Position numbers and translations under genes: made by a program. This document shows, in pieces, positions 55,910-63,989 of a DNA stretch of 64,000 nt (position 1 is the first letter of the stretch; the number at the start of each line of letters is the position of its first letter). The DNA is from Candidatus Cloacimonadota bacterium (lineage in GTDB: Bacteria > Cloacimonadota > Cloacimonadia > Cloacimonadales > Cloacimonadaceae). The stretch lies in NCBI GenBank assembly GCA_028706475.1, contig JAQWBI010000004.1, forward strand, positions 1-64,000, in the 5' to 3' direction. The notes below the pieces were generated by a model. The model worked only from the letters and a program-made list of their open reading frames with translations, was not told where the DNA came from and searched no databases.

Positions 55910-57000
55910 CTTTTTATCACTCCTTTTTTTCCTTTTTTGTCTCTCATGAGTTCCTTATCTGCCTTAAAAGTATCAATCATTGTTTTTGTAACAGCGGTTA
56001 ACAAAACTTCATTGAAATTGGCAAAATCGTCCACGACCTGATTCTTTACCGTCAGCTTTGCCGCTCCATGCTTCACCTCATTGTTCCAATACACATCACC
56101 TAATTCAGCATCATAGATCTTCACGTTGGTATAAGCCCCATATACATACACTCTTTCAGTGTTTTTTTCCGAATGCAAAGCTTTATAGAACTTATCCACA
56201 TGGATGGCCAGATCGTAGCTGGCAGCAGGGATACTGAAATTCTGCATTTCAGCGTCAGAGAAGGAGAGTGCCATCTTTTGCCCGGCATAATCCCTGGAAT
56301 AGGGTAACATGGACACATTGAGATCAAACGCTAAAGCTTCTGTTGCTTGATTGGCGATCAGGGCAGCATAACTAGCTTCATTCTGCCCGCTGTCTGTGAT
56401 CTGATGCAAAACATCGTCGCTGAATGTTATATCACTCACTTTCATCGATAAAGTGCCGCTCTGTGCGAGATATACTTCAGCTACACGCCGGCTAAGACCG
56501 TTTATCACCTGTTTCTGGATTATCTCGTGAATCGTGTTTATGATGCGGGTCTGCAAAATATCGTCTTCAGAACCTTCAATGATATCCAGATACGCCACTT
56601 TCACAGGATAAGATTGAATTACTCGCATCTCATCATAATCCAGAATATTCAATGAGAAACCCAGATTGTAGATCAGCTTTACATACTCTCCGATCTGCTC
56701 AAAATCTACGTTCTCTCGCAATAGAGTGATAGTCATTGCCAGTCTGGTATCAATATTCGTGAAGACTAATTCGAAGTTACCAAAGACCTTGTTTTGTTCA
56801 AACATTCTAAAGAATTCTTGTTCCAATACGGAAAGACCGGAGGAATCCTTTTGTGCAAACAACTGATGAGTATATTTGTATCTTTGAGGGATATTGGCAT
56901 AATCTCCACTAAAGCTAAATCCAGCGTATCGCACTTGATTCTGTGCAAACGCAGCCTGGCTCAACACAATAACCAGTAAAATCAGACAGAATTTCTTCAT
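55894..57000 (-). CDS. Exported protein, first gene of the LPP20/CsgG-like cluster
   Basis: A 368-residue protein with signal peptide MKKFCLILLVIVLSQAAFA. The fold looks like repeated alpha/beta units; LVFTNIDTRLAMTITLLREN and KVAYLDIIEGSEDDIL are notable, and the late part (YVYGAYTNVKIYDAELGDVYW) resembles the strand pair of LPP20/CsgG-like proteins. The C terminus is very basic (RDKKGKKGVIKR). No family recognised. ATG at 57000 follows AAGGA; an in-frame start at 57024 is possible but poor. A promoter candidate lies 120-147 bases upstream. Confidence 0.75.
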   Translation of the reverse strand: MKKFCLILLVIVLSQAAFAQNQVRYAGFSFSGDYANIPQRYKYTHQLFAQKDSSGLSVLEQEFFRMFEQNKVFGNFELVFTNIDTRLAMTITLLRENVDFEQIGEYVKLIYNLGFSLNILDYDEMRVIQSYPVKVAYLDIIEGSEDDILQTRIINTIHEIIQKQVINGLSRRVAEVYLAQSGTLSMKVSDITFSDDVLHQITDSGQNEASYAALIANQATEALAFDLNVSMLPYSRDYAGQKMALSFSDAEMQNFSIPAASYDLAIHVDKFYKALHSEKNTERVYVYGAYTNVKIYDAELGDVYWNNEVKHGAAKLTVKNQVVDDFANFNEVLLTAVTKTMIDTFKADKELMRDKKGKKGVIKRCQNF

Positions 57001-57120
57001 TGAACATCCTTGTGATCTGTGCATTTTTGTGTCTTTGGCAATGCGTCATAACAAATCGTACATGTGAATCCACGACCCTTTAACGCCACAATATCCAGAG
57101 CCAGACACACAATAAATCTA

Positions 57121-57147
57121 AAGATAGTCTTTGAATAAATATGTCAA
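57121..57147 (-). promoter_or_regulatory. Candidate promoter of the four-gene exported-protein cluster
   Basis: Minus strand TTGACA (57142-57147), 15-base spacer, TATCTT (57121-57126). The leader would be about 110 bases. Confidence 0.4.
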
Positions 57148-57579
57148 GAACTATTATCTACTCTCACATCCCCCGGTTGTAAAACAGGATACAATAAGCT
57201 GGTTTTCTTCGTGCCATTTTCCCTTATAGGGATTCATATTGAATCTGGAAACTGAGCAGAAGCATCGAGTGACGAGCTCTGACAGGCGATAATAGACAAA
57301 GTCGTATATCTTCTTCCAAGTTTTGTTTCTATACTTCATAATGGCAGGGAATGCCAGCAAGTACTTATGTGCGAACCTCTTCAATGAGTACAGGAAACAC
57401 ATTGTAAGCAAAAGAATCGGATTCATGGTTTGTAAACTTATATATGATGTTAATTGTATACTTTCCCAGCCTTAGACTTGTTTCAAATGACGGTGGACTT
57501 CTTCGATTTTCCAACGCATTTTACTGCAAGACAATATATGCAAATATGTCGATACAATCTGTATATCTTGTTGTCGTGC
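57148..57579. other. Intergenic region, no supported gene
   Basis: AT-rich stretch. A 90-codon open frame on the minus strand (57426-57154) lacks a ribosome site and resembles nothing I know; I do not call it. No terminator for pyrF is visible. Confidence 0.4.
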
Positions 57580-58386
57580 TCAGCCCTTACACGCCCTATA
57601 GAGTTCTTTGGCTTTCATACCTGCCACAGTTGCGAAATCCGTATCCCGGGAAGCAAAGATGATACCGCGGGAACTATTGATGAGAATCCGTGGATCTGCA
57701 GGACTATCGATGGCATACCGTAGTACTGCATCCAAATCGCCTCCCTGCGCACCTACTCCGGGGATCAAAAAAAGCCTGCCCGGCATCATCATTCTCATTT
57801 CTTGCAGATGGGACACTTGAGTAGCTCCCACCACTGCACCCAACCTGCTTTCATCAAAATCCGCCAGCCACGATGCCACTTTGTGTCTCATATCGGCTTT
57901 ATGAAAGAAATCATCCGCACTTGGGTTTGATGTGAGCGCCAGCGCAAAGGCAAAGCTGCCCTCATGTTCCAGCAGAGGCAAAAGCACATCTTTGCCCATC
58001 AAAGGATTGATAGTGATGGCATCCACCTTGATATCTTTGAAAAACGCCTCTACATAGCCTTGCATGGTACTGCCGATATCGCCCACTTTACAATCCAGAA
58101 TCACGGGGATCTGCGAGGGAATATAGCTCACAGTTTTATACAAGGCTTCCAGCCCCCGGATGCCGTCAGCCAGATAGAAGGCAAGATTGGGTTTGTATGC
58201 CGTGGCATAGTCCGCTGTAGCATCGATGATGGCACGATTGAAGTGCCAGATCGGATTATCCGCCTTCTGCAAGCAAGGAGGCAGCAAATCGAGCCGGGAG
58301 TCCAAGCCTACGCAGACATGGCTTCCCAGCTCTTGATAACGGTTCTGATACTTAAGCCAAAACGATTTTGACACTATCTTCTCCAT
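57580..58386 (-). CDS. pyrF: Orotidine 5'-phosphate decarboxylase
   Basis: Decarboxylates OMP to UMP, the last step of pyrimidine synthesis. About 268 residues of the longer (type 2) bacterial form: [27 protein letters not shown] (substrate lysine), [17 protein letters not shown] (the DxKxxD catalytic motif) and [14 protein letters not shown]. The start is not certain: ATG 58386, ATG 58395, or a GTG at 58374 that has GGAG at good spacing. All overlap the end of pyrR, so translation is probably coupled. Confidence 0.93.
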   Translation of the reverse strand: MEKIVSKSFWLKYQNRYQELGSHVCVGLDSRLDLLPPCLQKADNPIWHFNRAIIDATADYATAYKPNLAFYLADGIRGLEALYKTVSYIPSQIPVILDCKVGDIGSTMQGYVEAFFKDIKVDAITINPLMGKDVLLPLLEHEGSFAFALALTSNPSADDFFHKADMRHKVASWLADFDESRLGAVVGATQVSHLQEMRMMMPGRLFLIPGVGAQGGDLDAVLRYAIDSPADPRILINSSRGIIFASRDTDFATVAGMKAKELYRACKG

Positions 58387-58888
58387 CGATCTCATGGAGA
58401 GCTACTTTGATGATTTCCTCTTTGGAAGTAGGCACGTTTTTGCCCACATAATCTGCTTTGATGGGCAATTCACGGTGTCCTCTATCGATGAGCACTGCCA
58501 GTTGAATATTCCGCGGACGCCCAAAATCCATCAAGGCATCGATGGCGGCACGTACAGTTCTTCCGGTAAAGAGCACATCGTCCACCAGCACCACAATGGC
58601 GTCTTCGATCTCGAAATCCAGTTGAGAGCCCTTGATTACCGGTTGATGGGCAATGGTGGAAAGATCGTCCCTATACAGGGTGATATCCAGGACTCCCACA
58701 GGCACTTCCTGATTGGAGATGAGCTTTAGGTAATCTGAAAGCTGATTTGCCAATGGGACTCCACGAGAGCGGATGCCAACCAGGCGGATCTTTTCCAAGC
58801 CCCGGTTTTGCTCGATGATCTCATGTGCCATACGCTGAATAGAGCGCTTCATCTGAGCGCTGTCCATGATCTGGCTTTTAAATTGCAT
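58352..58888 (-). CDS. pyrR: PyrR bifunctional protein (regulator/uracil phosphoribosyltransferase)
   Basis: PyrR binds pyr mRNA in many bacteria and also has uracil phosphoribosyltransferase activity. 178 residues with [16 protein letters not shown] and the PRPP motif [20 protein letters not shown] basic segment and the late [10 protein letters not shown] agree with PyrR rather than Upp. No PyrR-binding RNA structure is apparent near it. It is 12 bases after the oadA-like gene; AAGGAG precedes the ATG. Confidence 0.94.
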   Translation of the reverse strand: MQFKSQIMDSAQMKRSIQRMAHEIIEQNRGLEKIRLVGIRSRGVPLANQLSDYLKLISNQEVPVGVLDITLYRDDLSTIAHQPVIKGSQLDFEIEDAIVVLVDDVLFTGRTVRAAIDALMDFGRPRNIQLAVLIDRGHRELPIKADYVGKNVPTSKEEIIKVALHEIDGEDSVKIVLA

Positions 58889-58900
58889 TGCAAATACTCC

Positions 58901-60880
58901 TTAATCGGCTGTTATCACGGCCAAGACATCGCCTTTACTTACATTTGTTCCGGCAGACAGCGGAGCCGCACTGATGGTTCCATCCACCGGTGAGGGGATG
59001 TTGTTATACATCTTCATAGCCTCCAATACCAACACGGTCTCGCCACGCTTTACCTTTTCTCCCACTTGTTTCTCGTACTTCACCAGCATACCGGGCATAG
59101 GCGCATCGATGGACTCTCCGCCTGGAACGACTGGAGCGGCAGTCTTTGCAGCAGGGGCAGGTGCGGGAGAAGCAACGGGAGCAGGTGCAGATACTGGTTT
59201 AGGTGCAGCCACAGGAGCGGCTGGTCGGCTGGAAATCACTCTCGGTGTTCCACCTTTTTCCGCAACTTCCACCAGATAGTAGCTACCATCCACAAAGACG
59301 TCGAACTGACGCGCATCTTCCGGTTTTGCCGGAGCTTCCGGTTTTACCATCACTTGCCCGGCTTTGGCTTTGGATATCAATTCCTGCTCGGCTTCCACCT
59401 CTTCCAGGGTTCTGGCTTTCATCTCTTCCGGCATGGGATCCATTCCGTATTTGATGCGCAGGAATTTCTTCCCAGTTATGTTATAAAGAGCTACAATCAG
59501 CTGATCATCAAGGTTTTTAGCCAAGCCTTCGGTTTCTTTTTTCACTTGCTCCATCGCCGGAGGTATAACATCGCCGGGGCGCACTGTGATGGGCTTCTCA
59601 CCTTTGGGATAGCCCTTTAGCGCTCTGGTTTGCAAGTCCTTATCGATCGGTAATGTGGTTTTGCCATACAGGCCGTAGCAGAGATCCTTCACCTGCTCTG
59701 TGATGCGTGAGTATTCACCGTCTTTGGTATCAAACAGTGCATTGTTCACACTCTGGATACCCACTATCTGACTGGTAGGGGTCACCAGCGGAATCTGTCC
59801 CAAGTCCTTACGTACTTTGGGAATCTCTTCAAACACATCTTCCAACTTATCCAGTGCGTCCATCTGGCGCAATTGATTTACCAGGTTCGAAAGCATTCCG
59901 CCCGGAGTTTGGTGGATGATCACATCTGTATCGATGATGGAAAACTTTGTATTATCTACAAAGTGCATATATTTGGGGATGTCTTTCTCCATCTCTTTGC
60001 CGATCTTATTCAGTAGTCTGATATCGAAACCGGTATCGCGATTTGTACCCAATAGGCTGATTACCAGCGGTTCCACGCCGGGGTGGGAGGTGCGATAGGC
60101 ATACGGCCCCACGCAGGTATCGATGATGTCCACTCCGGCTTCAATGGCCTTGAATAGCGAGAGATCGCCCATACCGCTGGTGAAGTGCGTATGCAGATGG
60201 ATGGGAGTTTTCACGGCGGATTTTAATGCCAAAACTAGGTTATATGCATCGTAAGGCGCGATCAATCCCGCCATATCCTTGATGCAGATGCTGTCCGCAC
60301 CCATCTTCTCCAGTTGTTTGGCTTTGCTTACATAGTAGTCCACATTATAGATATCGCCACCCATTCGCTGCTCGGTCAGGGAGTAGCAGATGGTGCCTTG
60401 AAAGTGTTTATTGTTCTTTTTGATGATCTTCACTGCGGTTTGGAAATTACGAAAGTCGTTCAGAGCGTCAAATACTCTGAAGATGTCGATGCCATTGTCG
60501 CAAGCGCGCTGGGTAAATGCTTCCACCACATCATCAGCATAGTTTTGATATCCCACCAGGTTCTGTCCTCTCAACAGCATGGAGAAAGGAGTTTTGGTGA
60601 TGTGTTTTTTAAGTGTTCTGATGCGTTCCCATGGATCTTCGCCAAGGTAACGGTGCATGGTATCGAAGGTAGCTCCACCCCATACTTCCATGGAATAGTA
60701 GCCTACTTGATCCATCAGCTCTGCCACATGCAGCATGTCTTCTGTTCTACCTCTGGTGGCAAACAGCGATTGATGACCGTCGCGGAAGCTGAGGTCTTGT
60801 ATTTTGATAGGATTACTGGCTTGAGGCCGATGAGCTTCATAACGCATCTTGGTCATTTCGAGGATGCCGTGTTTATCCAT
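58901..60880 (-). CDS. Carboxyltransferase (OadA/PycB-type) with biotinyl domain
   Basis: A 659-residue two-part protein. The carboxyltransferase (DRE-TIM) domain, ~20-300, has IQDLSFRDGHQSLFATR, DIFRVFDALND, and LHTHFTSGMG with the metal histidines; a conserved helical domain follows to ~500. A Pro/Ala-rich flexible link (~565-590) leads to the biotinyl domain ~595-659 with the biotin lysine in LEAMKMYNN. It moves CO2 between biotin and pyruvate/oxaloacetate. With the mmdA-like subunit it could form a transcarboxylase or a membrane decarboxylase; no beta (sodium pump) subunit is in the window. AAAGGAG precedes the ATG. Confidence 0.92.
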   Translation of the reverse strand: MDKHGILEMTKMRYEAHRPQASNPIKIQDLSFRDGHQSLFATRGRTEDMLHVAELMDQVGYYSMEVWGGATFDTMHRYLGEDPWERIRTLKKHITKTPFSMLLRGQNLVGYQNYADDVVEAFTQRACDNGIDIFRVFDALNDFRNFQTAVKIIKKNNKHFQGTICYSLTEQRMGGDIYNVDYYVSKAKQLEKMGADSICIKDMAGLIAPYDAYNLVLALKSAVKTPIHLHTHFTSGMGDLSLFKAIEAGVDIIDTCVGPYAYRTSHPGVEPLVISLLGTNRDTGFDIRLLNKIGKEMEKDIPKYMHFVDNTKFSIIDTDVIIHQTPGGMLSNLVNQLRQMDALDKLEDVFEEIPKVRKDLGQIPLVTPTSQIVGIQSVNNALFDTKDGEYSRITEQVKDLCYGLYGKTTLPIDKDLQTRALKGYPKGEKPITVRPGDVIPPAMEQVKKETEGLAKNLDDQLIVALYNITGKKFLRIKYGMDPMPEEMKARTLEEVEAEQELISKAKAGQVMVKPEAPAKPEDARQFDVFVDGSYYLVEVAEKGGTPRVISSRPAAPVAAPKPVSAPAPVASPAPAPAAKTAAPVVPGGESIDAPMPGMLVKYEKQVGEKVKRGETVLVLEAMKMYNNIPSPVDGTISAAPLSAGTNVSKGDVLAVITAD

Positions 60881-60893
60881 TAGTTCTCCTTTA

Positions 60894-61085
60894 TTATCTA
60901 CTTCTTTTTCTCATTCTTCTTTGAGTAATGTCCCGGTATTGCATCGTCTGAGCACGGGCATAAGCCGGCCAGGGATGAGAGGGATTGCCGGGCAGAGGCC
61001 GGCTATAACTGATGGCACTTTCTTCGGAACTGATGAGTGCCAATACTGCCGAAACTGCTGCCAGAGAGCGTTTATCGTGTTTCAT
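60894..61085 (-). CDS. Small accessory subunit of the carboxyltransferase/decarboxylase
   Basis: A 63-residue soluble protein. It has the theme of small subunits that accompany methylmalonyl-CoA/oxaloacetate decarboxylases: an alanine-rich helix (LAAVSAVLALISSEE), then HPWPAYARAQTMQYRD and a basic arginine-rich end (TQRRMRKRSR). It lies ten bases after the mmdA-like gene and 13 before the oadA-like gene. GAGGACGGCGTA gives a good ribosome site for the ATG at 61085. The role is inferred from position and pattern. Confidence 0.7.
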   Translation of the reverse strand: MKHDKRSLAAVSAVLALISSEESAISYSRPLPGNPSHPWPAYARAQTMQYRDITQRRMRKRSR

Positions 61086-61095
61086 TACGCCGTCC

Positions 61096-62649
61096 TCATG
61101 CGGGGATGTTTCCGTGTTTCTTGGGTGGCAAGCTCTCGCTCTTTGTGCTTAACACTTCCAGAGCGTCCACCAGGCGTTTGCGAGTCTCCGAAGGCAGAAT
61201 CACCGCATCCACATAACCTCTGGAGGCTGCTACATAAGGATTGTTGAAGCGTTCTTCATAATCAGCGATCATCTCCGCCCGCTTCGCCACCTGATCTTCT
61301 GCCGCGGCAATCTCTTTGCGGAAGATAACGTTAGCCGCACCCTGTGCGCCCATCACTGCAATCTCTGCAGAGGGCCAGGCAAAGACCATATCTGCGCCCA
61401 AATGACGTGAACTCATGGCGATGTAGCTGCCACCATAGTCTTTTCGGGTAACCACAGTCAGTTTGGGCACCGTCGCTTCGGAATAACACCACAACAGCTT
61501 GGCTCCATGACGGATGATGCCGCTGTGTTCCTGATTGGTCCCGGGCAGATAGCCGGGAACATCGACAAAAGTAATCAGCGGGATATTGAAAGAATCGCAG
61601 AAGCGGATGAAGCGAGTGGCCTTGTCCGAGGCATCGATATCCAGGCAACCTGCCAGCACTGTTGGCTGACTTGCCACGATACCCACGCTGCGCCCTGCCA
61701 AACGCGCAAAGCCTACGATGATGTTTTGAGCATAATAGTAGTGCGGTTCAAAGAATATGCCGTCGTCCACCACGCTCTTCAATATGTCGCGCATATCATA
61801 ACCCATACGGGAGCTATCCGGGATGATGTCGTTCAATTCCGGACAATCCCTCCAGGGATCGTCAGCCGTCTCCACAAAAGGAGGATCTTCCATATTGTTC
61901 GCAGGCAGATAGCTCAATAGCGTCTTGATCTGATCTATGGCTTCAGCATCGCTTTCACAGGCAAAGTGCGCATTTCCGCTCTTGCTATTATGAGTCATGG
62001 CGCCTCCCAGCTCTTCCTGGGTTGTCATTTCGCCTGTAACGGCTTTGATCACATCCGGGCCGGTGATAAACATGAAACTGGTGTTTTTCACCATAAAGAC
62101 AAAGTCCGTCATAGCAGGAGAATATACTGCTCCACCGGCACAGGGCCCCATGATGGCGGTAATCTGCGGGATCACTCCGCTGGCACGTGAATTGCGGAAA
62201 AAGATGTCGCCATAACCCTTCAGGGCATCCACACCTTCTTGAATGCGGGCACCGCCGGAATCGTTGATCCCGATGCAAGGAACTCCGCTCTTTAGCGCCA
62301 TATCCATCACTTTACAGATCTTTGCAGCATGCATCTCGCCCAAGGACCCCCCCCGGGCAGTAAAATCCTGTGAGAAGGCAAAGACGTGCCTACCATTTAC
62401 CAAACCGTGACCGGTGATCACGCCATCGGAAGGAATCTCGATCTTTTCCATGCCAAAGTTGTCACAACGGTGACTTACAAACATATCCAGTTCCCTGAAA
62501 GTCCCGGGATCAAAAAGCAGATTCAATCGTTCGCGAGCGCTCAGTTTTCCGGCTGCTTTCTGCTTGGCAACGGCTTTTTCGCCACCCATCTGCATTATCT
62601 TCTGTTGTTTGTCCTTTAGCTTTTGGATATTCTCCTTTGTAGTATGCAT
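61096..62649 (-). CDS. Acyl-CoA carboxyltransferase (MmdA/PccB type)
   Basis: A 517-residue crotonase-fold carboxyltransferase: biotin-dependent transfer of CO2 to or from acyl-CoA, most likely propionyl-/methylmalonyl-CoA. Two CT halves are complete, with LSARERLNLLFDPGTF, NDSGGARIQEGVDALKGYG, IMGPCAGGAVYSPAMTDF, FITGPDVIKAVTGE and FVDVPGYLPGTNQEHSGIIR, YGGSYIAMSS. Glutaconyl-CoA decarboxylase is less likely because of the GARIQEG form. AAGAGG precedes the ATG. First gene of the operon running to pyrF. Confidence 0.94.
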   Translation of the reverse strand: MHTTKENIQKLKDKQQKIMQMGGEKAVAKQKAAGKLSARERLNLLFDPGTFRELDMFVSHRCDNFGMEKIEIPSDGVITGHGLVNGRHVFAFSQDFTARGGSLGEMHAAKICKVMDMALKSGVPCIGINDSGGARIQEGVDALKGYGDIFFRNSRASGVIPQITAIMGPCAGGAVYSPAMTDFVFMVKNTSFMFITGPDVIKAVTGEMTTQEELGGAMTHNSKSGNAHFACESDAEAIDQIKTLLSYLPANNMEDPPFVETADDPWRDCPELNDIIPDSSRMGYDMRDILKSVVDDGIFFEPHYYYAQNIIVGFARLAGRSVGIVASQPTVLAGCLDIDASDKATRFIRFCDSFNIPLITFVDVPGYLPGTNQEHSGIIRHGAKLLWCYSEATVPKLTVVTRKDYGGSYIAMSSRHLGADMVFAWPSAEIAVMGAQGAANVIFRKEIAAAEDQVAKRAEMIADYEERFNNPYVAASRGYVDAVILPSETRKRLVDALEVLSTKSESLPPKKHGNIPA

Positions 62650-62689
62650 CTATACCTCTTTTTATTAGTATTTACTTATTCACTTCAAT

Positions 62690-62725
62690 AAAAATGACAG
62701 CAGGAAAAAAGTCCCCTGCTGTCAA
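62690..62725 (-). terminator. Terminator between the broken lipoprotein gene and mmdA
   Basis: Ten-base arms TGACAGCAGG and CCTGCTGTCA pair across ten bases; on the minus strand the stem is followed by TTTTTATTG. It ends transcription from the pseudogene side, so the mmdA operon needs its own promoter, which I could not place. Confidence 0.85.
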
Positions 62726-62793
62726 TACAAAAATATCCGATCCCGCAAAATTACGGATTACAAAAGCATTCCAAATCGGATGCTAAGGCTTTC

Positions 62794-63372
62794 TTACTGA
62801 GTTACAACCACTCTCAGATTCTTGGTGGAGACCTTCATGTCTCCGCCGCAAAGCACATAACCCTTGAAAAGCTCGGAGGAATCCGTAATGCGGCTGAAAA
62901 TCCAGCTTTGACTTCGAGCGTCCTGATTTGATTTCGGAGATATCCGGACATCGCCATCAGTCCATTCACCATCAAAGAATATCACCGTCTTTCCCAAACT
63001 GAGATCAGCACTGGTGGCGATCCTGGTGGATGCTACCCAACGTGCCCACACTGTAGATCCATCCTGAACCTTCAGCATCTGACCCTGATTGTCCGTCTGA
63101 ATGCTTGGAGTCTGCACGACCTTACCCAAAAATACCAAATCTCAGGCAGTATCATTGGGAAGAGCTTCTTCCATAAAGAAGTAATCGGTAGCTGTCATGA
63201 AATGTGCATCCTGCCCCGCAATGGGTGCTACGGCAGTTTCTGTCGCTTGAGTATTCAAAATAGGAATATTGGGGAGTAAAACCACTTGCGGAGTACATGC
63301 CCAGATGAACATCATAACAATGGGGACCTACAAAGTAAGGCAACGCTTTACAGTCAATGCATTTGTCTTCAT
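62794..63372 (-). pseudogene. Lipoprotein gene with two in-frame stop codons
   Basis: One reading frame of 192 codons starts at ATG 63372 after a very strong site (GGAGGAGGAG) and ends at 62794. It is interrupted by TAG (63328-63330, codon 15) and TGA (63142-63144, codon 77). Read through, it gives a lipoprotein signal: basic KTNALTVKR, a hydrophobic stretch broken by the TAG, and FIWACTPQ with a lipobox cysteine. The mature part has WARWVASTRIATSADLSLG and VIFFDGEWTDGDVRI beta strands. TAG and TGA also end normal genes here, so they are true stops. No family recognised. The open part after the TGA (from TTG 63138) is only the C-terminal half. Confidence 0.75.
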
Positions 63373-63711
63373 TATCTCCTCCTCCGGAACATCCGGAATA
63401 TTCATCATTATTGCCATCATACATGACTCAGGTATTTTATCAAATGAAAACTGACCCTTTTAGGTTATTAAAGATATTATACTAAAGAATTTGATTACCA
63501 CAGTTTTACACCATTATTGTCTGATGATGGCTATCTTAGCTAGGGATTTTCTCTCTCCCTATTCTATATGTGAGACATCACTGGGACAAATCCTGTATGC
63601 CGGTTCTCTACGCGGGATTTATGCCCTTTGGGGCACTAATAGCAGTTACCTATCCGGGTTGTTGCACTACCCATTACTTGATTGCTAGGTCCCCAGAAGT
63701 AGGGCACCCAG
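63373..63711. other. Region upstream of the broken lipoprotein gene, no gene seen
   Basis: No convincing gene on either strand. Apart from the ribosome site of the pseudogene, nothing is recognisable. Confidence 0.4.
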
Positions 63712-63877
63712 CTAGTGTCATGTCAAGCATGAGGTAGCAATCTCCGTATTTCTACAGCGACCGAAGGGAGCCTTTGGATCATTTCTTCTTTCCCTATGTT
63801 TGATACAGTGTTGAAGCAGATATCAAGCCGTTATCATCCTGTGCTCACTCGATGATAACCCGATGATATCAGGTTCA
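63712..63877. repeat. Dispersed palindromic repeat with tail, copy R6
   Basis: Palindrome at 63812-63877, preceded by the ~100-base tail in the opposite orientation to R2 and R4 (reverse complement of GTCGCTGT, AGGGAAAG and CTTGACATGACACTAG). It is the most complete copy, including the ~23 bases missing in R4. Confidence 0.85.
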
Positions 63878-63898
63878 AGTATAGATAACTCAAGGAGG

Positions 63899-63989
63899 TA
63901 AGGTAGCATTCCGATGCTACTGGGAGTTATTGTAAGGTAGCATTCCGATGCTACTGGGAGTTATTGTAAGGTAGCATTTCGATGCTACC
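63899..63989. repeat. 34-bp tandem repeat with internal palindrome
   Basis: Two full units (63899-63932, 63933-63966; identical) and a partial third. Each unit holds GGTAGCATTCCGATGCTAC, whose arms GTAGCAT and ATGCTAC pair. The third copy has one change (C to T) and runs into CCTGCTTTTTTC at the window end, so the array is probably cut off. Confidence 0.85.

Noticed and set aside
57154-57426. 90-codon open frame on the minus strand
   Set aside because: No ribosome site, odd composition (many Cys, Arg, Tyr), no recognisable motif, no operon context. Kept only as a remark.
63142-63330. Recoding of the TAG and TGA as pyrrolysine/selenocysteine
   Set aside because: The TAG falls in the hydrophobic core of a signal peptide, no SECIS-like hairpin is obvious after the TGA, and both codons serve as stops for other genes here. 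Nonsense mutation is simpler.
63152-63424. 90-codon open frame on the minus strand with GCSGGGDNEDKC-type sequence
   Set aside because: It overlaps the broken lipoprotein gene in another frame; the other frame has the strong ribosome site, signal peptide and continuity, so this is a shadow.
63899-63989. CRISPR array
   Set aside because: The units are directly adjacent and identical with no variable spacers, and there are no cas genes in the window.
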